In this document: positions 1 to 6,604 of the stretch, piece by piece | How positions within the stretch are numbered: position 1 is the stretch's first letter | How the letters are laid out: each line of letters begins with the position of its first letter | Source: Amia ocellicauda | Lineage: Eukaryota; Chordata; Actinopteri; Amiiformes; Amiidae | Assembly (NCBI RefSeq): GCF_036373705.1 | Contig: NW_027102662.1 | Location: forward strand, 434,001-498,000 | DNA: 64,000 nt | Direction of reading: 5' to 3' | The notes under the pieces: generated by a model | What the model was told of the DNA's origin: nothing | Database searches by the model: none | Seen by the model: only the letters and a program-made list of their open reading frames with translations | Translations under genes and position numbers: made by a program

Positions 1-13
1 ACAAAAGACATGT

Positions 14-501
14 TTAAAAGATATATCCTGAGGCTCTATTTTTCTTTCTTTGAGACTTTCTTTTTGCAGGTTTTTTCTTGTGCTGCTTCCTTCTCCGAGT
101 GTTTCCACGATATGTTGGAGAATGAGAGATTCTTCGTTTTTTGTTAGCCACGGATCTTCGTCGCCCTGGTGGACACATGCTGTTTCTTCTTTTACCCCCC
201 CTCCTCGCCATTACCATGAGACCCGAACCCTCCTGATGCTCATGGCTAGCTGCCCGGTTCATAACATTGGTGAACACGTCACTAACAATATTTTTAGCCG
301 CTGATTTCAAGTGGGGTCTGGCTATAGCAAAGCCTCTCTTAAGCAGGGGTACGGCCATTCTAAAGAGACCACGAAAGAGTCCTCCTAGACCGGCGCCATA
401 CATTGTGGGGGCTCCTACAAAACCGGGCAAGCCGTTCCATCTTGCATCTTGTAATAATCCACATTGGCGCTAGGATCTACATAACCCCTCGAGGTAGCCA
501 T
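14..501 (-). pseudogene. Small basic virion protein (PX/pVI-like), copy 0
   Basis: Minor virion protein of Polintons. A Gly-rich amphipathic segment (GLGGLFRGLFRMAVPLLKRG) is followed by a strongly basic C-terminal half with clusters such as GRRRS and NKKRR, as in DNA-binding or membrane-active core proteins of adenovirus-like particles. The assignment rests on this composition, the small size and the position directly upstream of the major capsid gene on the minus strand. The start is taken at the ATG at 499-501 (MATSRGYVDPSA). Broken. Confidence 0.65.
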
Positions 502-502
502 T

Positions 503-1237
503 TTAATAATGTACACACTGTTTCAGGGGTCGAAAATGTAGTTTGACAACTTAACTTTACCGAAGCGGAAGGGTACGTTGATATTCTGATCCGATTTGAC
601 TTCGATCGTGATGTTGTCAAAGTGGGTCTTTGAGACTGGTACGTAGTGTGGCTTGTCATAAGTAATTGTGACCATGTCATTGCTTTTACCTTTAATAAGT
701 ACATTTCTCAAAAGGGGGACATAACTATCCCCGACCCTCTGGTGGGTTATGATATCCGTATACACATAAAGAGTGTAAAAGCCGCCCCACCACTTCTGAG
801 AACCTGCTCTCTGTGTCAGAATAGAACCCTAATATACGCCCCAGTTGGCCGCTGGTTTGAATGCTAATACCTGGTTTTGACACCTTGTACAATCTGTTTT
901 TAATAGGGTTGTAATATAGCTTGATGTTGGGGGTGCCTTCTGAGAACTGTTTATGCATCTCATCTAATATTTTATCTACATTGTCATAATAACCTCCTTG
1001 TATCGTGAATGTCCATTGACTCTTTTTAACATCATCAAAAATGGCGAAGGTGGCATCCTTATCTTGTAAAACAGCCCAAGTGTAAGGATACTGTATTTCC
1101 GCCAACCCCACTTCCCACGACCCCCTTAGATCTATAGATTTTCCAAATTGTACCGTGTAACTGGATATTTCATTTTTAGGGTATATATCGAGAGAGGCGT
1201 TACTGGGTAGAGTCACGTAGAAGCCTCCTGATTCCAT
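503..1237 (-). pseudogene. Penton-like minor capsid protein, copy 0
   Basis: Minor (vertex) capsid protein of Polintons. The N-terminus, FYVTLPSNASLDIYPKNEI followed by WEVGLAEIQYPYTW, is the recognisable family signature. I place the start at the ATG at 1235-1237 (MESGGFYVTL). The open frame continues upstream to 1351, but that part overlaps the integrase end and lacks the family signature. It lies between integrase and the small basic protein in a minus-strand late block. Broken. Confidence 0.7.
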
Positions 1238-1283
1238 CTTGAGTATCGAGAGTAATGCCCCCAACACACCCGCGGGCATGTTG

Positions 1284-2375
1284 TTATAAGGATTGAATAT
1301 CGCAAACCTGTTGTTCCGGGACCCAACTATTGAACTTTTCAGGCCATCCAAGCCATTTCACCAACACATATTTTTTCCGGTTCTGGGTTTTTTCAGCTAA
1401 TATCTTTTCAACTCTGTATACACTGTCTTTACCCACAATAATTTTTTGTAACTCGGCTTCGTAAAACGTTCCTTCTATATCCTCCCCGTCATAGTCTTTT
1501 AACCGGTACACGGGGGGGGCTCTAGCCAACTGTTCGGTAACTGTAAAATATTCGTCAGAAAATGTTTGTTCATAACCTTTGGCAAAAGTACTCCTTAGCT
1601 TTGAAACGCGAACCACATCACCGATGTTGAACTTATAAGTAGTTTTTCCCTTCTTAATAAATGGTCCGTATAATTTTGTATAGACCTGAAAAGAATTACT
1701 TTGATCAACATCTATAGACTTCATTTTAATACTGGTGTGATACCCTTGGTTGTAAGCATCAATAAAATCCTGAACTTTATCAAAATACTTGAACGTGTTG
1801 ACCGCTGTAAAATATCTCCACATTTTGGTCTTTATGGTGCGGTTAAACCTCTCCACTACCGATGCTTTAAGCTCATTTCCGGTGGTGAAATGATGTATTT
1901 TGTGTCTCTTCAGTAGATTCTGAAATTCTCTGTTGAGAAACTCTTTTCCTTAATCAGTCTGCAGTTTTTTAGGACATCGACCCTGGGACAATATATCCTC
2001 AAAGACCCTCGTCACCGCTCAACCTGTTTTATTATGTAGAATTCGAGCCCAGGCATATTTTGATTAAACATCGATACACATCAACATCAATTTGTGACCA
2101 TTGTTATGTTTTGATAAATTTGACATATCGACTAGATCCATTTGCCATTGTGAGTCTATGTCAGTTGCATATACGCGGTTTCTTTTAAAGTTAATCCTGA
2201 GAGGTTTATGTAAGGTATAGGCGTCTTGTTCCCGTAACCATTCTGAAACAACCACATCATTAACCTTCACTCCGGCCTCAGCGAGTCCTCTTTGAAAACC
2301 CTTCTTACCCGCCAAACCCCCAATCTTGGCTGGGTTGTAGTATAGTTCCTGCATTTGGGGAGCTTGCCGAGTCAT
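1284..2375 (-). pseudogene. Polinton integrase with chromodomain, copy 0
   Basis: Retroviral-type DDE integrase that inserts the linear element. Visible parts are WQMDLVDM (first catalytic Asp), the ERFNRTIKTKM segment with the catalytic Glu, and a C-terminal chromodomain (YRVEKILAEK through KWLGWPEKFNSW). The start is taken at the ATG encoding MTRQAPQM; a TATAAAA box lies about 40 bp upstream. Broken in this copy. Confidence 0.85.
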
Positions 2376-2415
2376 TCTGTCAAATAACCACACAGACCCA
2401 CACTATGCGCAAAGT

Positions 2416-2422
2416 TTTTATA
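2416..2422 (-). promoter_or_regulatory. TATAAAA box upstream of integrase, copy 0
   Basis: TATAAAA on the minus strand, about 40 bp upstream of the integrase ATG and just downstream of an AATAAA at about 2430-2436 that could end the preceding gene. It is conserved in all copies. Inferred to drive the integrase-capsid-protease block. Confidence 0.5.
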
Positions 2423-2547
2423 CAAGGTTTTTTATTCAACTTCAGGAGAGCAGATACCCCTTTTTAGACATTTGAGAAAAGTATAACATACACAACAATT
2501 TTTTCTACGGTCCAGACAAAAAGAAATCAGATGATTGGTTACTTGAT

Positions 2548-2940
2548 CTATATCAACAAATATACCTGTTTCTTTATCTTGTAGGCACACACCTCAGTTA
2601 CATATGTAAATAAAACAACAATATGACCTATTTTAAAATTAAACAGAGGTGTATTAAACATGCTCAGTAAAAGGTCATACAGATGTTGATGAAATGGCCT
2701 AATATCATTCTTGGCCCCCTTGAGCGCTTCATCCCAGTGTTCGTACCCCCCGATCTTTGTTACAGCAGCCATTAACTTTTCCAGGTTTGAAAGTTGATCC
2801 TCATCGATGGTTAAATCTGTAGAGAAAAGGCTCGCGTTGGCTACTTTTCTGTCAAGCACATGGTGTAATAGCGCTCTCAGGTTAGCTGCAGAGTGTTGAT
2901 GACAGAACCAGTTGCAGAAGCAGTCCAGAACATTCCCCAT
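2548..2940 (-). CDS. Possible Bcl-2-like protein, copy 0
   Basis: A 130-residue ORF starting at the ATG encoding MGNVLDCF. Its predicted make-up is largely helical. Near the C-terminus, FKIGHIVVLFTYVTEVCAY resembles the BH1 region of Bcl-2 proteins (family pattern NWGRIVALFEF...), and the preceding HLYDLLLSMFNTPLF fits the helix that comes before BH1. No BH2 motif is visible within the ORF. If real, it would block apoptosis at mitochondria, as viral Bcl-2 proteins do. The match is by eye only; an unrelated helical protein is possible. It sits between the 282-residue gene and integrase, with an AATAAA about 110 bp downstream. The ORF is open in this copy. Confidence 0.45.
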   Translation of the reverse strand: MGNVLDCFCNWFCHQHSAANLRALLHHVLDRKVANASLFSTDLTIDEDQLSNLEKLMAAVTKIGGYEHWDEALKGAKNDIRPFHQHLYDLLLSMFNTPLFNFKIGHIVVLFTYVTEVCAYKIKKQVYLLI

Positions 2941-2952
2941 GTTCAAAGTCCC

Positions 2953-3801
2953 TTAGTTCAGGTCAGAGTCTGAATCAGTGGCGTAGATGTCGAATTCTTC
3001 GTCGCTGTCCCCAGCTTTAACTTCTTTACGGAAGAAATAAGCTTTTAGCTTGCCAGCGGTTTTTCTACTCGGCTCATCCAGGTCATTGAGCAGCTGCCCA
3101 AGTTTCTCTATTATAAACGGCTCCTTTTTCAGCTCCAGCAAAATCTCATCTATGATTTTCTGGACTTGTCCCGCAGTGACATGTATGTGGGAGTAAGACA
3201 GCGCCTTGATTAGTGCCGGTTTCAGCCACGGTTTGTTCAGTCTTCTGTAAAACACGTTGAAATAGAACAGGAAATAGTAACGGTCTGGTTCAAACAAACA
3301 ACTGTGTCTCAACTGACTGGGGTGATTCACTTCACACCCCCGACAGACTTCTTTCAGAGCTCGGTCGATGAGAGCACTCAGAATATACACCAGGGTGCTT
3401 TTAACCACTCTGCTTACTTGGTCACATACCCCGGGCATAAATCCTTCATCTTCATCACGCCCCCGGGACTGTCCGATGCTCATTGGTTCGCCTGGTGGTT
3501 TGTGGGGTGTTTCTACATCCATTGGACTGACCCCCTCCTGAGACGCACAGACGGTAGACAGTTCGGCAAAATCGAGGCCCTCCATGAGCTCCAGAGGCTG
3601 GGGATCCCCGAGACTCATTTGGACATCCATCGCACCGCATGTTGTTTCGTCCTGAGGGACCGGGGTCTGAGGTCTTGGAGAGTAACCGCAGTCAAAGGGT
3701 TCCAGAGTGTATACAAAATCTGGGGAATAGAACAAGGGGTGATCCCGGGTTTGAAGAGGCCTGTAGAGCCTGTCGACGTCCGCAGCTTTCGGGTAAGACA
3801 T
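2953..3801 (-). CDS. Unknown 282-residue protein with Cys/His cluster, copy 0
   Basis: Not assigned to a family. It begins MSYPKAADVDRLYRPL. The first ~120 residues are Pro/Glu-rich and probably disordered. At about residues 150-166 is a Cys/His cluster, CRGCEVNHPSQLRHSC (C-x2-C-x3-H-x5-H-x-C), suggesting zinc binding. A helical, aromatic-rich segment follows (YYFLFYFNVFYRRLNKPW). The tail is acidic (DSDEEFDIYATDSDSDLN). The layout of a disordered acidic protein with one zinc site recalls regulatory early proteins of small DNA viruses, but that is inference. It has its own CRE-like and TATA-like upstream signals. Open in this copy. Confidence 0.6.
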   Translation of the reverse strand: MSYPKAADVDRLYRPLQTRDHPLFYSPDFVYTLEPFDCGYSPRPQTPVPQDETTCGAMDVQMSLGDPQPLELMEGLDFAELSTVCASQEGVSPMDVETPHKPPGEPMSIGQSRGRDEDEGFMPGVCDQVSRVVKSTLVYILSALIDRALKEVCRGCEVNHPSQLRHSCLFEPDRYYFLFYFNVFYRRLNKPWLKPALIKALSYSHIHVTAGQVQKIIDEILLELKKEPFIIEKLGQLLNDLDEPSRKTAGKLKAYFFRKEVKAGDSDEEFDIYATDSDSDLN

Positions 3802-3836
3802 TCTCTTTAATTTTAAACCATGAATGAATTGTTGCG

Positions 3837-3864
3837 CCTTTTATCCTATCTCTTCACTACGTCA
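3837..3864 (-). promoter_or_regulatory. TATA-like box and CRE-like motif upstream of the 282-residue gene, copy 0
   Basis: On the minus strand GATAAAAGG (3837-3845) lies about 37 bp upstream of the ATG, and TGACGTA (3858-3864) about 15 bp further upstream. The same TGACGTA motif occurs three times in each terminal repeat. Inferred early promoter. Confidence 0.45.
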
Positions 3865-3879
3865 TGACACACCGCCCTC

Positions 3880-4131
3880 TTAGAAGAGAGTAGCCCCTGA
3901 GCCGTCAGACCCCCCTCCAAAACCCCACACGTCGTCTGTTTTATCATCGTCGTCGTCATTCAAAGGGGATATATAATCCATAATCCAGCATATTCTCCTT
4001 CTAACCAAATCCAGTTGCGAACATTTGGTCAAGATGTCAAAACCATCATTTATACAGTTTATGACCTCTTTCAAGAACGGCCAGTCCACGGCGTCAAACA
4101 TCATTTCAGTAACCTGTTTTTCTGGATCCTC
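3880..4131 (-). pseudogene. Right-end gene (unknown), copy 0, partial
   Basis: C-terminal part of the gene seen complete in copy 1 (19817-20527). It ends with an acidic run followed by a Gly-rich tail (VWGFGGGSDGSGATLF). The rest is absent because the element passes into tRNA repeat sequence here. Broken. Confidence 0.65.
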
Positions 4132-4264
4132 TTGCCCTTGAGCAATGCAAAATAGGTCAGTGAAAATAGAAACCTTTATCTCACAGGCTGGCCCACGGGA
4201 AACGCCTGTGCGCGTTTTACCAGCCTGCTTCGATGGGAGCCATTCGAAACGCTAGGACAGGTCG

Positions 4265-4337
4265 GTTTCCGTAGTGTAGTGGCTATCACGTTCGCCTCAC
4301 ACGCGACAGGTCCCCGGTTCGAAACTGGGTGGAAACA
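4265..4337 (+). tRNA. tRNA-Val (CAC), variant
   Basis: A 73-nt cloverleaf starting GTTTCCG. Anticodon loop CTCACAC gives CAC. A box TAGTGTAGTGG and B box GGTTCGAAACT are present, and no CCA is encoded. The last anticodon-stem pair (GCGAC instead of GCGAA) and one T-stem pair (CTGGG) are weakened, so function is uncertain. Confidence 0.8.
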
Positions 4338-4562
4338 ACCCGCGGTGCACGTATGCCAGTGCCGTGTTACCCGTCCTCATCTCTCTGCCCCAAGGCCGGC
4401 CGTCGTTTTCTCTTCCTCGGAGTGGCAAGAAATCCTGACCTTGAGAACTAATGATCGAAGAAGGGTAGCTTTGCGAGGAGCTGGAACTGACACTTTTAAA
4501 ATCGATACATGTTGTTGCTGTTACAATACGACCGTAGCAGGATCGGCGACATTGCTGTTACT

Positions 4563-4568
4563 CTTATG
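4563..4568 (+). other. Unoccupied Polinton target site (cttatg)
   Basis: The sequence tgttactcttatgtagttgaagg continues uninterrupted here, whereas at 5148 and 20831 the same sequence is split by Polinton copy 1. It lies 226 bp after the tRNA end. It shows the pre-insertion form of the target in a sister repeat. Confidence 0.9.
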
Positions 4569-4857
4569 TAGTTGAAGGCGCAGTATAGCTCTGATAGTCT
4601 GGTGGTGAAGGAAGACCACCAGCCGTTTGAACAAGCCATTCAGCATCACCTTGTTGGGCTAAGTGCAGGCACTGTCAGAGCGCAGGGCGTCCTGCCTTTG
4701 AAAGAGTTTCCAAAGTGTCCTGATGTGCCCTTGAGCATTGCAAAATAGGTCAGTGAAATTAGAAACCTTTATCTCACAGGCTGGCCCAAGGGAAACGCCT
4801 GTGCACGTTTTACCAGCCTGCTTCGATGGGAGCCATTCGAAACACCAGGACAGGTTG

Positions 4858-4930
4858 GTTTCCGTAGTGTAGTGGCTATCACGTTCGCCTCACACGCGAA
4901 AGGTCCCTGGTTCGAAACCGGGCGGAAACA
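4858..4930 (+). tRNA. tRNA-Val (CAC)
   Basis: A 73-nt cloverleaf with acceptor GTTTCCG/CGGAAAC, anticodon loop CTCACAC and intact anticodon stem TTCGC/GCGAA. T-arm is CCTGG TTCGAAA CCGGG with one G-T pair. It belongs to the unit variant (downstream ctgtaacgcggccgg) that carries Polinton copy 1 218 bp downstream. Confidence 0.88.
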
Positions 4931-5147
4931 ACCCGCGGTGCACGTGTGCTAGTGCTGTGTTACCTGTCCCTGTAACGCGGCCGGCCATCGTTTTCTCTTC
5001 CTCGGAGTGTCAAGAAAGCCTGACCTAGAGAACAAACGATCACAGAAGGGTAGCTTTGCGAGGCGCTGGAACTGACACTTTTAAAATCGATACATGTTGT
5101 TGCTGTTACAATACGACCGTAGCAGGATCGGCGACATTGCTGTTACT

Positions 5148-5153
5148 CTTATG
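5148..5153 (+). repeat. Target-site duplication, left of copy 1
   Basis: cttatg immediately precedes the element end (AGTAGATAG...) and recurs at 20831-20836 directly after the other end (...CTATCTACT). Six bases is the length known for Polinton integrase. Confidence 0.93.
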
Positions 5154-5338
5154 AGTAGATAGTTGGGTTTTTTGGGCGCGGCCTATTTTGTTATGACGTA
5201 TGCCCTAAGCTTATTAATATTCCTACGTCATAATTGGGGGGCGTGATTTTAGGTAGAGTTATTTCCTTAATTATTCCTACGTCATATCCGTCAGAAAGTG
5301 TACACCCATAAAACCCTGAACAACAAGGCCGCCCATAA
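5154..5338 (+). repeat. Left terminal inverted repeat, copy 1
   Basis: 185 bp matching the reverse complement of 20646-20830 with only a few differences. It contains three CRE-like motifs (5194-5200, 5224-5230, 5278-5284) and a GC-rich outer part (gggcgcggcc). Confidence 0.95.
5194..5284 (+). promoter_or_regulatory. Three CRE/ATF-like motifs in the left inverted repeat
   Basis: TGACGTA at 5194-5200 and TACGTCA at 5224-5230 and 5278-5284; the latter two sit in the shared context attcctacgtcata. TGACGT is the core bound by CREB/ATF proteins. Because the motifs lie in the terminal repeats they occur at both ends. Role inferred. Confidence 0.5.
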
Positions 5339-6604
5339 CCTGTTGTTCTTGTTGTTCTTGTTGGTCAACTGTAGAGTGTGAATGGGTCGGCTCTTCCTGT
5401 AGTGGTTGGGGGTCTTTTTTAAATATACATTTAATGGTTTAGTAAATCTAAACCGTTATAAGATCAACAAGTTCTGTTGTCTGTAATGGTCCCAGGTCTT
5501 AACAATGCCAATTTTGAATTGTGCGTTTATCATATTCACACTGTCTCTGTCTGTCTTTCTCTCTCTCTCGCCCAATCATTTTATAAAATTCAACAAGTTC
5601 TGTTGTCTGTTATGATCCCAGGTCCTAACAATGCCTGTTTTGCATAGGGTACTTATGTTATCCACACTGTATCTGGCTCTGTCTCTCTCCTCAAATTTAA
5701 TTAAAAATTAAATTAAAAAAGAGGGTGTGTGTGTGGGTGTTTGTGTGTATAGGTTAATTGTTTTTGTAAAAAAAAAAAAAAAAAAGCTGTGGTTATATTT
5801 TATCTCTCACATAATGTGTTCAGTCGTTTTACTTAAATACATTCTAGGGTCTTAAAGCTCATAAGAGTTAGACTTAAGATAAGGATATGCTTTTAAGGTA
5901 TTTTAGCAGTCTCAATCCCTGATGATAAGGAATCGTTTAAAAAATGAAAACAACTGATCACTCAATGCTAAATAGATCACAACACTCAAGGCTAAATCAC
6001 TCACACCATGGGGGGCGGGGGTGTGCTCAGACAACAATAGGTATGGCGTGTGGTATCAAAACATTCAGAATACTTTTAACCTATATAATTTATAAGCTTT
6101 GTAAAATAAACCCAAATATCTCTTTTGCGGGGATAAACGCTGTTCTGAGTAGTTTGTGACTTTTTTAATACCAAACAAAGCATCGCTATAAAAAAAAAAA
6201 AAAAAATCACTGTAAAAGCGCTAGTTATTTTTGATCTTTATAGTTATTTTCTAGGCTCAGGTTGTTTTTTAGCGCTTATAAAGGCCTGAAATATTCTTAG
6301 TGGTTGTTGACTATAGGTCTTGATGCTTAAAAATGTTTTTTTGAGAGACCAAAAGGTTCTAATAAAAGTTTAGAGTAGAGAGGAGAGAGATCGTCTCCAT
6401 CTTGGTTTCTATTTGAAATTTGATGCAGTGTCATTTTATTGGTTGGTTTTGATATGTTAATTGGTAACAGGGTGGCACAAAGGCCAGACCAGAACAATGC
6501 CTTACAAGCAGATCCGGCATGTGGCCATCATTATAAGTATGAAGGTCTGGTCTTCAGCTCGACAGACTCATACTGACCTTTCGATTTAAGACTAAAGATC
6601 AACA
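5339..6604 (+). other. Left leader, non-coding, with internal 126-bp duplication
   Basis: No gene is supported. The region is AT-rich and holds an imperfect direct repeat: the block from about 5456 (caacaagttctgttgtctg...ccaggtcttaacaatgcc) recurs 126 bp later from about 5581. Each block ends in a pyrimidine run (tctctctctc). A (GT)n-like stretch (5728-5752), two poly-A tracts (5769-5785, 6190-6206) and a TATA-like box near the right edge follow. Copies 2-4 carry the same leader in whole or part. Confidence 0.8.
6532..6539 (+). promoter_or_regulatory. TATA-like box before the multi-exon gene, copy 1
   Basis: TATAAGTA about 65 bp upstream of the first ATG (6605). It is flanked by the inverted heptamers CCAGACC (6484-6490) and GGTCTGG (6544-6550), which could bind a dimeric regulator. 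The same arrangement is at 24898, 40552 and 58428. Confidence 0.5.

Larger units (their letters stand above)
1..4131 (+). mobile_element. Polinton copy 0 (right part only)
   Basis: Right-hand part of a Polinton/Maverick; its left part lies outside the window. It holds, all on the minus strand, the end of the major capsid gene, the small basic virion protein, minor capsid protein, integrase, possible Bcl-2-like gene, 282-residue unknown gene and part of the right-end gene. It passes directly into tRNA-Val repeat sequence at about 4131 without a terminal inverted repeat. Nearly identical to the same part of copies 1-3. Broken, with several breaks. Confidence 0.9.
4132..5147 (+). repeat. tRNA-Val tandem repeat region A
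   Basis: Two units of the tRNA-Val repeat between Polinton copies 0 and 1. Each unit runs: lead sequence ending ...caggacaggt(c/t)g, a tRNA-Val(CAC), then about 225 bp ending gacattgctgttactcttatg. The second unit is the variant whose site is occupied by copy 1. No protein gene is supported here: the open frames either translate the tRNA itself or are interrupted in sister units. Confidence 0.85.

Noticed and set aside
50-304. Plus-strand frame opposite the small basic virion protein (and its copies)
   Set aside because: Shadow of the minus-strand gene; repeated only because the element is repeated.
1238-1351. Longer N-terminus of the minor capsid frame (MDGLKSSIVGSRNNRF...)
   Set aside because: This part overlaps the 3' end of integrase and lacks family signatures. 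The inner start MESGGFYVTL matches known minor capsid proteins.
1284-2375. A Ty3-type chromovirus retrotransposon, suggested by integrase plus chromodomain
   Set aside because: No reverse transcriptase, RNase H, gag or long terminal repeats are present. DNA polymerase B, ATPase, capsid genes and terminal inverted repeats place the integrase in a Polinton.
4279-4575. A 98-codon plus-strand frame (MAITFASHATG...), repeated at 21800, 55667 and 56629
   Set aside because: It starts inside the tRNA gene: MAITFAS is the translation of the D-arm/anticodon region. It recurs only because the tRNA unit is repeated.
4132-5147. tRNA-derived SINEs
   Set aside because: The tRNA copies keep full cloverleaf folds, sit in long head-to-tail units and lack a 3' poly-A or simple tail with flanking duplications. 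Tandem tRNA genes fit better, although a distant SINE origin cannot be excluded.
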